From Labia minor (lineage: Eukaryota; Arthropoda; Insecta; Dermaptera; Spongiphoridae): 64,000 bases of DNA. Location: assembly GCA_963082975.1 (NCBI GenBank), contig OY720347.1, positions 30,769,398-30,833,397 on the forward strand, given 5' to 3'. Positions 32,683 to 44,208 of the stretch are shown in pieces. Position numbers and translations under genes: made by a program. The notes beneath the pieces are model-generated. The model ran no database searches. It was not told the DNA's origin and saw nothing but the letters and a program-made list of their open reading frames with translations. The stretch's first letter is position 1. Every line of letters starts with the position of its first letter.

Positions 32683-34808
32683 TCTAAAATTAGCGACCTA
32701 ATCCTAGAACATGTCAATTTCTCAACCAGAAAACTAAATAGGTCTTTAATTGAACATAACATAACTTGTTCATCGTAACATTTCTACCTTCATTACCATA
32801 AAATTGTCTTTTATTCATACATCCCAAACTAATTTTGTTTCCATTATTTGTTTTTATGAGACTACAATCCCAAACTTCTCTATGGCCATCAAGGAAATGG
32901 AGAGGTCCGATTCTCCTAATCCTCAAATCATAATTATGTCTGATGATCTATTATAAAGAACAAGGCAATTTTCATAAAATTCAACTTTTCTTGTTCCTCT
33001 CATATGATGTTCGAATTAATTATTTAATAACTTTGCCATTTGTATGAATGTTGTAATTCAAAAGTTGAGGATGCTCAAAAAATTATTTCATAATTCAAAA
33101 TATTATTATTATTAATTTTATTTATAAAAAGGTTAATTGATTTTATATTATTTATATTTATTCATTAATAATAATCATAATTTTTTTCATTAAAATTTAT
33201 AAAAAAATAAATTATTTCTAAAAAGGGGAAGGAGGAAGAAATAAGACACTTCATTAAACCTTCCTTATTCCTTTGCTTGATTCAAACTATTAACAAAATT
33301 ACAAAAATTATTTCTTCTAAGGATATCAAATTAGATAAGATTTTCATATAATCAGATAAGAGATAAAGAAAAAGAAACTTATTCTGTACATTTTTTTAAA
33401 GAAACTGAAATGTGCAAATATTTTGAAATACATTCTATCTATAGGTCTATTATAAACATATATTACTAAATAAATAAGACATGCATTTGAAAATAACATT
33501 CATAATCATAATATTTAGGATAAATCAATATTTATTTAATAAAATAGGATTGAAAAGTACCCAAATAAAAATTAAAATTTATTTTGTTTTTATTTTTTTG
33601 TATATTTTATAAATTACAGCTTATTTAGTAAATATACAAAAAAGAAATGGTGCTTGGAACGATTAAATTTATCTATAAATAAAAACGAATGGGAACAGAA
33701 AGATCTGGCAAATTAATTTGATAAAAAAGTGTTGAAAGATTTTTTTTTATATTCGCAATGAATGATCTCAGAGAGAAGATGACATTTTACAGATTCAAAG
33801 TGGGAGGGGTAAAATTATAGATATTAATGAAATTGTCTCACTCAGTAGAAGTAATGATATAGTTAAAAGAAATATTATTAACTTAATTTATTTTCAATTT
33901 ATCTACTGGTTTTATTTTCTTTTGTTAATTTTGGAATTCATTAAAGATTACATTTAATTAAAATTAAATTTTAATAATATCATTCATTTCATTTTAATTC
34001 ATTTTATTATATATCGTAAACATACTAAAGGATTTAATCTAAATTTAGTTTTGCGATTGAGTCATATAAGTATATATATATATATATATATATATATGTT
34101 TACAAGGTAATGTGAAAATGCAATATGTAAATGATGGTAACAGAGATTCATACATTTATTTAATTAGTTTTTAAATTATTTTTGTTTTATTTTCCTTTTA
34201 AATAAAAAACAATTAATTAATTAATTAATTTAAAGAATTTAAATTAAAGTTCATACCCTTTAAATTATTTTTTTTTATTAATATTTTAGTTTTTATATAA
34301 AAAAAAGTATTTTATCTTGGAAGATTTTTAATTTCTTTTGTTTTATTTATCAATGTTTATTAAATTTTTGAAAAACACATAATTTAAGAAAAAAAGATGG
34401 TTTGTGGATATTGAAATATAAATTTTGTTTATCCCATTAAGATAAGATTGAATTTATAATTTTTTTTTCTTTTCACAATGATTGCGACGGTGCTCATTAC
34501 ATTTTCATATATTTTTATTTATTCGTACATTATTATTCATCGAGTTTTCTTTTAAACCCCCCCCCCCCCAACAAGAAAAAAACAACATGGAAATTAAATA
34601 TTATAAAGAGAATCGAGTAAATGGTAAATTTAATTCAGACTTTATTTTTTTTTATTTTAACTAGAGATAATTAATTCAATTAATTAAACATGATTTGATA
34701 TATTTCATTCCTTCTCTTTATATACATATAAATATAGTACCTGGTAAACTGAAAATTTTTTTATTTATTTTATATCGTATATATTTTATCTCGTATATAT
34801 ATATATAT
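32171..34808. other. AT-rich DNA with a GTCT microsatellite piece and an unassigned short frame
   Basis: At 32355-32391 GCGTCTGTCTGTCTATCTG is followed by TCGATTTTTCATCATC, resembling the GTCY segment of HINE-like repeats. A minus-strand frame at 32714-32926 (70 codons) has a balanced amino-acid make-up, but I do not recognise it and it could be chance. AT dinucleotide runs lie at about 32654-32681 and 34070-34097, and a run of C at about 34556-34570. The rest shows nothing. Confidence 0.4.
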
Positions 34809-35190
34809 TAGGTCATTTAATAAGTAAGTAGGATGATAGATTGAGCCAATATCAAAAATATCTAATCAACCATTTTTCAGATGATATGTGTCAAAATTTG
34901 TCAGCGATCGGGTCATTAGTTTGAGAGATATATCATTTTAAGTCAAGCATCTTTTGTTATTTAAAAACAATAAAATTACATCAATTGGGCAAGTGGTTCT
35001 CCATCCACCGTACACCCCAATCCTAGTTCCCTGTTAGCAATTCTCAAGAAAATTCCCCCAGATAATACATTTAGTTCTAATAATGAAATCGATGAAACTG
35101 AGATCCATTTTAAGGTAAAACACAAATCTTATTTATAAATTCGTATCAGAAAGATGGAAATGATTAACGTATCGCCCACGATGTAAGTAT
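34809..35190 (+). pseudogene. Mariner transposon relic, internally deleted
   Basis: The left end TTAGGTCATTTAATAAGTAA is mariner-like, followed by untranslated leader (GTCAGCGATCGGGTCATTAG, as in irritans-type mariners). After a large deletion, 34980-35035 translates as GQVVLHPPYTPILVP, matching the conserved HPPYSPDLAP region before the last catalytic Asp of mariner transposase. Stop codons follow directly, and a fragment VSERWK near 35145 suggests the C terminus. The right terminal repeat was not found. Confidence 0.65.
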
Positions 35191-37590
35191 ATGTAATAAT
35201 AATTTTGATAAATATTAATTTCTTACTTATCGTATGAACTTATGTTAAGTATATTTTTTTTATATGTTTAAGATTTTTCTTTATCTGGAATAACCAAAGA
35301 ATTTTTTCATATATAATTTGTAGCCTCTACTCTTGTTCCAAAAAAATGATTTGTAGATAAATCACTTCTATATTAAGAATAATAAATTATTAAATAATTA
35401 AATATAAATAATTAACCATGACACGAATTATATACTGATAGATGCTTTCTCGTATGTACGTATAAACTTCAAACAAACTATAATAATTGGCTATTAGATA
35501 CCCAGACCCATGAATACAATATATAACAGTTGAATAATTATCCTGAGTTTCTTTTCTTCACTTTCAGTAAATAATTGATACAAATCGAATGAAAAAAAAT
35601 TTTGAAATAAATATATTCAAGGAATATCAAGTATCTTATTGGATTATGGGATATATTTCAATGGATTTTTTTAATATAAAAGTAGTATATCCGTTTAGTA
35701 ATGCATAATAATCATAATTTGAAAATACAATGACATCATCTTCCAGACCTAATTTAATCATTTATTTCATTAGAAAATAATTTTTCTTATTTGTTTATAA
35801 TTAAATTGATTAATATATAAATTATCTGCAATCAATGCAGAAATTTGTATATTATTATTGTTGCATATTTAATTATTTTTATGGAAATTAAAGAAAAGAG
35901 AGGGTAAATAAGTAATCCTATTTCTTGCTTATTGTAATTTCTGTTTGAATTTGTTTGATTGTGAAACATGGATGCTTTTGCTGATGATATGCGATCCACG
36001 CCCAATGCACATGATTTATTTAAAATAAGATCAAACAAAAGAAAAGTATTCGATATCAATTGAAAAAAAATCCTCTAACACTTTGTTTATAAATTATATT
36101 CAATTTTCAATCAGAATATTTTAAGTTCATTGATTTCAAATCTTTTATTTTTTAAATAAATAATCCTTGGTATTTGCATGCATACGATTTATTTACTCAA
36201 TTTTATTTAAATGGTTAATACAAATAAGGTAAAATAAATAAATATTTTACATATGTATATTATATTTGGATATTTTTCAAATGGATTTGTTTTTCTTTCC
36301 ACTCAAGTCTATCAATTTATTGAACACAGGCAGATATGCGAAACCGTATTGCAAATAAAATGGTGATATTGGATTACATACTACATATACCTTGTAGCGA
36401 GAATCATGGAGGTCAAATTCAATAAGATATAAAATAATTGAAATGACAAAATGAATTTTTATTTACTATTTTACCATTTATATTTGAATAAATATTACAT
36501 ATTTACAAATGATAAGTGAATATTTTTATTTAGGAATTTTTAAAGAATGGCTCCAATTCATATCATCTACTTGATAAATGGGGTATTAAGACGTGTCATT
36601 TTGATTTGTCTAGGTACTCTATTGTTCTAGGGATTTTTTATAATATTCTTCAAGGCAAAGAACCACGATGTTCTTTGTAAAGGGGATCTTATTCTAGTCC
36701 ATTTGTGGAATATATTCCTCTTGGGAGAGCTCAATTCATTCCACCAATTCCCAACACACTTTACGACACAATGGTATACTTGTCTCTTAAAATGATATTC
36801 ATATTACCGTGTGTATAATATATTTAATTGATTTTAAAATATTAATGTGAAAAAACAAATAATTATCTTCAAAAAGTTCATTAAATTTTTGTTTTAGATT
36901 ATGTAATGTCAATATGAATACATTGACCTCTAAAATATTAAATAATATTTAAATTTTCTTTTTTAATATATATATATATATAAGAATAAGTATATAATAA
37001 TGAAAATATTTCAATTATTTAATTTATTTTTTGTTTTATGATCTAATAATAAATTTATAGTAATATTTTGAAATGTTACTTAATCATTTTTCTTATGATA
37101 TTTTTTTCATAATTATTTATTTATTTATTTTTATAATTATACATTTATTTATGACGTGAAATTTTTTTTAAAATAATAAAATAATTAAATACTATATTTT
37201 ATAAATCTCTCTCGGCAGAATCAATTTTAATTTAATTAAAGTTACAATTTTTTAAATTAATTCGAAAATTTATTAAATATTATTTTAAGAAGATATTTAA
37301 GTCAAATAAGAAACTGTATATGTTTAAGAAGATCATCATTTTCCTTTAATATTTAAAAATGAAATTTATTTGAAGATTTTTATTTTACATTTGTCAAGTT
37401 CCCTAAAACCAAAATTTTTTGGGCATTATTGTTTCTGTGTGTGTACGTCTGTGTGCTTGTATTTCGTGTTTGGTAATACTAGAACAAATATTAATTCTAA
37501 TGATTAAAATTTATATTTCTTTTTAATATTTTGTTGAAAAGTGATTTTTTTTTTATAAAAAAGGCATTTATATATAATTTATATTCAATT
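35191..37590. other. AT-rich DNA, nothing recognised
   Basis: No repeat shared with the window, no exon and no RNA gene. 36560-36790 is slightly less AT-rich but has no usable frame. Confidence 0.5.
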
Positions 37591-37599
37591 TTATTAATT

Positions 37600-37920
37600 G
37601 TGCCGGGACCCCGAGCCTCGGTTCGGTAATTAAGTTAAAAAAGAATTAATTCATTATTATTGGGTTTGGCTGGTAATATTAATACCAGGGACACCGAGCT
37701 CTCGCTCGACCCTTTAAAAATATTGATATACAATTCTTTAATTATTTATTACAATTATTAAATGTTGCATCATTGCAATAATCTGATTAAAATGAATGGG
37801 ACTGGGGTCCTCAATAATATTCCTGGTTCACTCGGTCAATAAAAAGAAATGATTCTTTATTATCGGGTTTGGCTAGTAATATTAATACCTGATTCACCGA
37901 ATAATATATTCTGTTTTTTT
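37600..37920. repeat. Direct repeat pair around GGGTTTGGCTRGTAATATTA
   Basis: TTTGGCTGGTAATATTAATACC (about 37665) and TTTGGCTAGTAATATTAATACC (about 37867) lie some 200 bases apart. Each is preceded by a TTATTATYGGG block and a TCGGT-AATAA-like part, and followed by a CACCGA motif. Short palindromes CCGAG-C-CTCGG and CGAGCTCTCG lie in the first unit. The origin is unknown; it may be the remains of a duplicated transposon end. Confidence 0.6.
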
Positions 37921-38062
37921 ATATTAGACAATGATAAAATTTATACCTTTTACTTTTAAATAGACCGCCATTTTTTAAAATAATTAAATTATTTTATACA
38001 TTATAAAATAAAAATTTTTGTATTAACATTAAAAATATTGAAATAAAAAATAATAGTAATAG

Positions 38063-38200
38063 TTTATTCATATAATCTTGAATGTTTATGTTTTTATTTT
38101 TATGTTATATTTATATTTATATTTTATTATATTTTTAATTTTATTTTTCTAATATTGGCTTTTTTAAAACACTGAAAACATTCAAGATTATATGAATAAA
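38063..38200. repeat. Perfect 25-bp inverted repeat with 88-base spacer
   Basis: The arm at 38063-38087, starting TTTATTCATATAATC, is the exact reverse complement of the arm at 38176-38200, starting AAACATTCAAG. An AT-only-like spacer separates them. A transcript would fold into a long hairpin. It is not related to the other repeats in the window. Confidence 0.85.
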
Positions 38201-38289
38201 TAATTTTAATTTTGATCTCATAATTGGATTTTCATTTTCAAGTAAGTAAGATATTATTATGGGTGGATTCACAATGTATGAAAGGACAC

Positions 38290-38440
38290 TTTTAGAAGAG
38301 CACAGAGATAGATATAACATTTACAATAATAATATATAATTAATTTACTGATTAAATTAAAATATATTAAAACAAAGAACACAAAAACAAATAAATGTTT
38401 TATCTAATATACTGATTGAACAGCTAGTATAGTATAATAT
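38290..38440 (-). repeat. Repeat C, inverted copy
   Basis: The reverse complement matches 26635-26745 closely (TCAATCAGTATA, ATTTGTTTT, TTTAATCAGTAAATTAATTA) and ends in CTAGCTG, the family start. The GC-rich part of the other copy is missing. Confidence 0.6.
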
Positions 38441-38454
38441 TTTATATTTACGGA

Positions 38455-38765
38455 GTCGCTGTATAATGACGTCATTTAATTCTCCTATATTTCGAATAAA
38501 GATAAATCTTCTAAACGTTGTGAAACAATTTCAAATAATTTAAATGTATCTATTAATGAAATAAAAAACAAATATGGATATAATATAAATATTTTTAATT
38601 TTATTTTAAGAATAGATATATATCACACAGGCGGTGGCTGTGACGTCACATATATACATTTAAATTAAGAAAAAACTAATGAAGATGATTTTTTCCAGAG
38701 ATTTGATCAATAAAACTCAATTTTTATTTATAAATACTATCTCTGTGTGGTGTGAATTTTAAAAA
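38455..38765 (-). mobile_element. Diverged HINE-A relative, inverted
   Basis: Reading the minus strand: AAATTCACACCACACAGAG, then AAAAATCATCTTCATTAGTT, then a CRE palindrome (38641-38648), the AAATAAAATTAAAAATATTT block, the AATAGATACATTTAAATTAT block and GAAATTGTTTCACAACG. The order equals HINE-A, but terminal motifs differ. A further TGACGTCA is at 38467-38474. It is probably an older or sister subfamily. Confidence 0.65.
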
Positions 38766-39389
38766 AATCGTTAGAAGAATTTTTAGATAGCATAATAAGA
38801 TAAGATTATTTATTATTATTTTTTCACAAATCAATAATAAGGGAGCGATAGTAGGGAATTAAAAAAAATTACTTCGTTATTTATTTATAAAACCTATGAA
38901 CTGAATAGAGAAAATAAAAACTGGAAAAAATAAAACAGTATACAATATATGAAATTAAATTTTATATTATTTTATTTTTTAATATTAATTAATTAATTTA
39001 CTTAGATATTAAAATCAATTAATTTATGCATATACACATTTAATAAATGTTTATTATCAGATTTTGAAAATAATAGGATGTTTTCGTCATTTATATATAT
39101 AAAAATTCTATAATTCATTGAATATAAATTTTCAATTGTTTATTCTTGAATGTTTTTTTTTTGTGAATTTTTCAGTAAATAAATTAAGAAAACGATTATT
39201 TTAAGCTGATTTTTAAACGATTTTGCGCGGGTGTTGTTCTTTGACGCGATTCTTATTTCTTTGAAATGTGGATGATTCATTCATTCATTCATCCTAGGTA
39301 TAGAGTATTCGTTTACTTGAAATGATACGAGCTTATGTTAAATCATCATTGAGAGCAAAAGGAAGTTGTAAAAAGAAGTAAAGAAACAA
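38766..39389. other. AT-rich DNA upstream of the promoter island
   Basis: No repeat or exon is visible. From about 39230 the sequence becomes less AT-rich (TTTTGCGCGGGTGTTG) and leads into the promoter island, so this part may contain proximal regulatory sites. Confidence 0.4.
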
Positions 39390-39553
39390 GGGCCGGAGCG
39401 TTTGCAAAATGACGCTGACGAACCGACACCCCTTCCCTCTTGAAAGCCTATAAGAAGAGCGACATGGGATCGCGCTGAATCAGTCTTTGATTTTAAGTGG
39501 TTGGGTGTGTATCAAGACGAGTGTCGGCCAGTTTGTGTCCCTGTCTACCCCCG
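39390..39553 (+). promoter_or_regulatory. Candidate Timp core promoter and first non-coding exon
   Basis: In a GC-richer island, TATAAGA at 39449-39455 is followed by TCAGTC (39480-39485). The initiator A at 39482 is 33 bases from the first T of the TATA box, a standard arthropod TATA-initiator layout. GTGCGT at 39554 could be a splice donor, giving a 72-base leader exon. The Timp start codon at 47725 is directly preceded by a good splice acceptor (TGTCTTTTGCAG at 47707-47718), which requires an upstream exon, and no other promoter-like island of this quality lies between. Linking the two is inference; a different transcript could start here. Confidence 0.55.
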
Positions 39554-39554
39554 G

Positions 39555-42500
39555 TGCGTATTTTGTCTTGGGATGTCCCGATCGTTAAACTGCCTGGGAT
39601 GCCCGCCAACCGCTCCCTTCTTAATGAGGTTCCTGTCCTCCTTTTTATCGTCTCCTCACTATGCCACCTATAAAACACCTTCAAAGGACACTTCAAATCC
39701 CATTTCTATTTAAAATAACCCATCTTATCGACTAATTAAATCTCAATAAGATTTCCCTTTGGAGATTGTCAATATCTTTTCTATTATTAAACTGATAATT
39801 ACATCAATTAATGATTCTCATTCATTAAAAAATAAAAAAAGAAAAACTAAAATAGTTTATTAAGATTAAGTGGTTATTAGTAAGGTCCTTATCAGATTTT
39901 ATTCATTAAGTGAACAGTGAAAATGTCAATCAAGATTAATTCATAACAAGATTTTAAATAGTTTCTGATAATTAGTCTCACAATTTATCAATCGATCGAA
40001 GGATAATGCTACCAAGTGTTAATTAAATGCATTGGTATTAACTAAGTTTCTTGGATAACTAATAATTCATCCCAAATATAAAATTTTATCTCAAATGACT
40101 TTTTCTATATAAACACATGTATATTTATCTACCATTTATAACAATATAATATATTTTGAACATTTACTTTCTATTTATGTTATTATTATGACCATTTGTA
40201 ATATGTGATATATATATACTCTCTTTTAGTAAGACATTATTTTTAAAGGTAAATTTATTATATAATTTACATAATATTACAGGTATTCTCTCTAGATATG
40301 AAAGAAAACAAAATTGTGTTAGAATGTGATTTTTAGGACCTAGAAACTTAAAAAATTAGTAAAATTTCATAATAGGTTTCATTTTTAATACCGTAATAGG
40401 ACAATAAGTATTCGTTATTTACAAAAATTAATAAATTTAGAATGAAATTTTATAATATAATAAAAATTAATATAGTATAGATTATTAGTAAATATTGAAA
40501 GTTTTAAATTGCAACTAAAGAAATTTGACAAACTAACTTTTAAGGATTCACATTTGACATTTGCTCCATGATGTTTCCATCTGTATACTTGAATGTGAAT
40601 GAACTCACGCGCCTATCATTTCTATTGAGTTTTAATTTTGTAGTTATCCAAGCAATAATATTAATAATAATTTTGAACAAAATTTGATTAGGTATTTGGG
40701 ATATTTTCTAATAAATTATATTTATTTTATCAAAAGAATTTTAGTTTATGGCAAAAAAAAAAAATCTTAAAGACATTATCATAAAATGAAAAATTTCAAT
40801 AATGTGATTTATCTATTTATTTATTTACTGTACTCTTAAGTTTTTGACTTCAGCAGCCACATTCCTCCACAAATCCTTATCCATTGATAACATATCTTTA
40901 TACTGTTAATAAAACTAATTAACAAAAAAATAAAATATATAAAATTATAAAATTTATATAACATTTGAAATATTAGAAAATTTTAAATTCAGAGATTGGA
41001 AAGCAGTGTAAATTATATTAAAAATATGTATTTTTTTTAAAAAGAAAAACGTTCGTATTTGGTTGGTAAAAATTGGTTATTAGGAAGTTTTTCAAGATTT
41101 AAATTTAAACATTTCTTGATTTGGAAATAATTGTCAATAAAAAAGTTTGAATAGCTAAATAATCGAATTATTTCCATATGAAATACATTAAATAAAACAT
41201 AAAACCATTTTATTCTTAATAAATAATTCTAATAAAATTGTGTTCAAATTCCTTATCATTTAAAAAAAAAATATAAATAAGTTTTTTATCTTATTATGGA
41301 AAATATTTCATTATTTTATCTCGATTTTGATCATGAATTTACTATTATAATAGTGCCCTCATGTATTCAATTTAATAAAATTTTATTTATTTTTGTTTAT
41401 TCACGAGGTTACCTTGAATCTAAAATTTACTTTTCCATTTAATTACCTTATTTATTGTATTCTTCAAGATATGAGTATCATTTTAATATTTATTTTATTT
41501 TAGTAAAATACATTTATTTTTTTATAATGAGTTGTGTAATGTTTCATGTTAAATGGAAAAGTGTATTTGAAAATATTACTTTTATAAATTGATATATTTA
41601 TATATATAATATTATATGTAACAATAAAATTAATCCTTAAGAAACGCAAAAGTTTTTCATATTAATTGAAAATTCAAAATATATAATTTAAAATATATCA
41701 TAATTCATAATATATATATACAATAACCATTAGCTGCTCAGACTACTTCACATGTACACTGTCGACTCCGCCCCCTAATATACATAATACTTCCATTTTA
41801 AGTTTCTTATATGCAAATTACATTTTAACAAGAAAATGTTAACAAAATTTCTAACATTATGAAGAAAAACTACATATTATTTTTTTTATAATATTTTTGT
41901 TTTTGTTTTTTGTTTTTATTCCCAATATTTAATTTTTCAAAATTGTATATAAGAAGTATTTATCTTTTTTTTGTTTTTAAAATTTATAATAGATTGAATT
42001 TTCTATTTAAATAAAAATAAATTGTAAAAAAAATCCTTTCAAAAAATGATTTATTTATATTATAAATAAGGTATTTCTAAAATAAAAAAACAAATAAACA
42101 AAAATTGAATTTCGATAAAAATTTAAAAAATTATATATTAAATTATTTTTCACATTATTTCATAACGATATTAAATTCATCTATCGATTTGAATCACCAG
42201 TTACTTATTAAGTATTTTAATCTTTGATTCACCATCTCTAGTTTTTATAGATAGATACATTACAATCATCTCTCATTGTATTCAAATTTATTCATTATAA
42301 AAAAAATGAACTAAAAATTATGTGTCATATGAAATGTTTATATGTGATAGTATTTAAACAAAAAAAAACGCCAAATATTTTATCAATCATCTAACGAGTA
42401 AGTAGATCGAAATTTAGATAATGAAGTGAGACTATAGAAGTATCGTTTACCTTGAGAAGAGAAACCATCCTGAAATTATAGCTCCATTGTCTTGTTAGTT

Positions 42501-42610
42501 ATTTATCATCGATTGAATTTCAAACAGAACATTTTATATAAGATGATGATTAAGAAAATTGAAATAAAATAAAAAAAAAACAAAACAATTGCATCATTTA
42601 AATATCCATT
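39555..42610. other. AT-rich DNA (probably Timp first intron) with repeat relics
   Basis: GC-richer sequence continues to about 39720 without a convincing frame. About 40830-40915 (TTTTTGACTTCAGCAGCC, TCCTTATCCATTGA) is a decayed LINE tail. 41735-41830 has the GACTCCGCCCCCTAATATAC motif of repeat C. Otherwise nothing is recognised. Confidence 0.4.
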
Positions 42611-43191
42611 TTACTATCTCGCCAGATATAGTATTACGATCACGAAAATTTTCGATGTCGATTTTTTGATGTTTTTATACGTTTTGAAGGTCCATTTTCA
42701 CTAAGGTTCAGAAAAATGTCTGTGTGTCTGTCTAGGTGTGTATGTAGATAAGATTACGCAAAATTGGTTTAAGCTAGAATAATTAAATTTGGTACAAGAG
42801 CATTATTCAAAATTCGTAGTTTTCTATCAACTTTTGAGAAATGTAACTCTTTCGGAAGAGGGTCATTATCTAACACGTTTTCACTTTTTTTCTTCTAAAC
42901 AGACCGTAAAAATAAAGATATATATTTGATAGTTTTTCACAGGATTCAAATTTGTATAAAACTGCTATATATACAATTTCATCTTGATTGAATCGCTGAA
43001 AGTACCAGAATTAATTTTTTAATACGTTGACAGCAAATCACGCGCCCGCACATGACGTGGTGCCATTAACAGAGTCAAACATGCGCTGGTTTAATAAATA
43101 TTATTTATTAATTTTAATAATTTAATTAATTAAATTTAATTTAAATATAATATATGTTATCTAATCCAATTCAAATTGCGAGACACTCCAG
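42611..43191 (+). mobile_element. HINE-B copy 4
   Basis: It starts TTACTATCTCGCCAGATATAG with a slightly damaged 5' hairpin. A shortened TG/TCTG microsatellite is at about 42718-42745. The AAATTTGGTACAAGAGCATT block and the CACGCGCCCGCACATGACG block are present. Near the 3' end a deletion joins TTGCGAG to ACACTCCAG, removing the inverted GCGAGATAGT copy and half of the hairpin. Confidence 0.85.
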
Positions 43192-43735
43192 ATATTTTTA
43201 TAATTAATATATTACTGAAATTCATTCCGAAATATTTTAAATTTGCTTATATATTTTTCTATTAATTTTTTTATAAATGTCATTTATATTGAAAATTAAA
43301 TCTGAATATAATTAAAAAAAAAAACATATCTAATTTATCTTTTAATATAATAAAAGATTCAATATCAAAAAAAACAACAAATAAATAAATATTTATATAT
43401 TGAAAGAACTTTGATAAATACTATACATTATTTTGTTTGTTTTATTTATATAATCAATATTATCACTAAAACAACAAAGTTAGGGAAATAACTTTTTGAT
43501 ATAAAATATTAATAATACTGTTAATTATATAAATAAAATATGAAATAAAATGTTTACTCGAAATGATGATAATATATATATAATATTTGAAAATATATGA
43601 ATTAATTATTTTAAGTAATAATATTATTTTTGAATATTATTTATTGATAAATAATTAATTTAAATGATCAATTAATCTCTCAGTCATTTTTAAAGTGATA
43701 TAATATTTCATTAAATTCTCGGTTTCCTTGTAGAA
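43192..43735. other. AT-rich DNA, nothing recognised
   Basis: Only AT-rich low-complexity sequence is seen before the hAT target duplication. Confidence 0.5.
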
Positions 43736-44200
43736 CAGAGGTTCTTAAACTGTGGTCCGCGGACCCCTGGGGGTCCGCGGAGCCTTTACTGGGGGTCCGC
43801 AAAGCCATCGTACAGGTGCACGAGAAAATGATGAGTCGGTTAAAACTTTATTTAATATAAAAGAAGCGATGGCATGGCTTTGTGAGGAAACAGAGATCAA
43901 ATACCCAAATTCAACGAAATGTGCAAGAAAACTATTGCTACCGTTTCCATCTTCATATTTAGCAGAATTTTCTTTCTTCAATATTATAATTTCTAATAAA
44001 ATGTGTTCTACAATATGCAAAAAAATCGTTATTCACCAATCACTGTTAGAAATATTCATCATATATCCTTGTTCTTATGAGATCGTAAGCCAGAAGTTAA
44101 CTAATAAAATGACGTAAAGTACCTAAAGTTGGAATGGGGTCCGTCAAAAAAAATTTTTTCAAGTGGGGGTCCGCAGAGTACATAAGATTAAGAACCTCTG
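43736..44200 (+). mobile_element. hAT deletion derivative with transposase dimerisation remnant
   Basis: The terminal repeats CAGAGGTTCTTAA (43736-43748) and TTAAGAACCTCTG (44188-44200) are perfect over 13 bases. The target octamer TTGTAGAA is intact on both sides (43728-43735 and 44201-44208). GGGGGTCCGCGG-type blocks lie inside both ends. The interior encodes, in one frame from about 43850, KYPNSTKCARKLLLPFPSSY and LAEFSF, which follows the hAT C-terminal dimerisation region (LLPFPSTYLCE...F). DNA-binding and catalytic parts are deleted, so it cannot move itself. Perfect ends and duplication suggest insertion not long ago. Confidence 0.9.
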
Positions 44201-44208
44201 TTGTAGAA

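Noticed and set aside
39501..39713. Frame of 70 codons in the promoter island, rich in Cys and Pro, and its antisense partner
   Set aside because: It starts at a TTG, has no recognisable domain, and lies just downstream of the TATA-initiator pair, where a leader exon is more likely.
43752..44117. A 121-codon frame as an independent host gene
   Set aside because: It begins inside the hAT terminal repeat and only its middle matches the hAT dimerisation region. The whole frame lies between perfect hAT ends.
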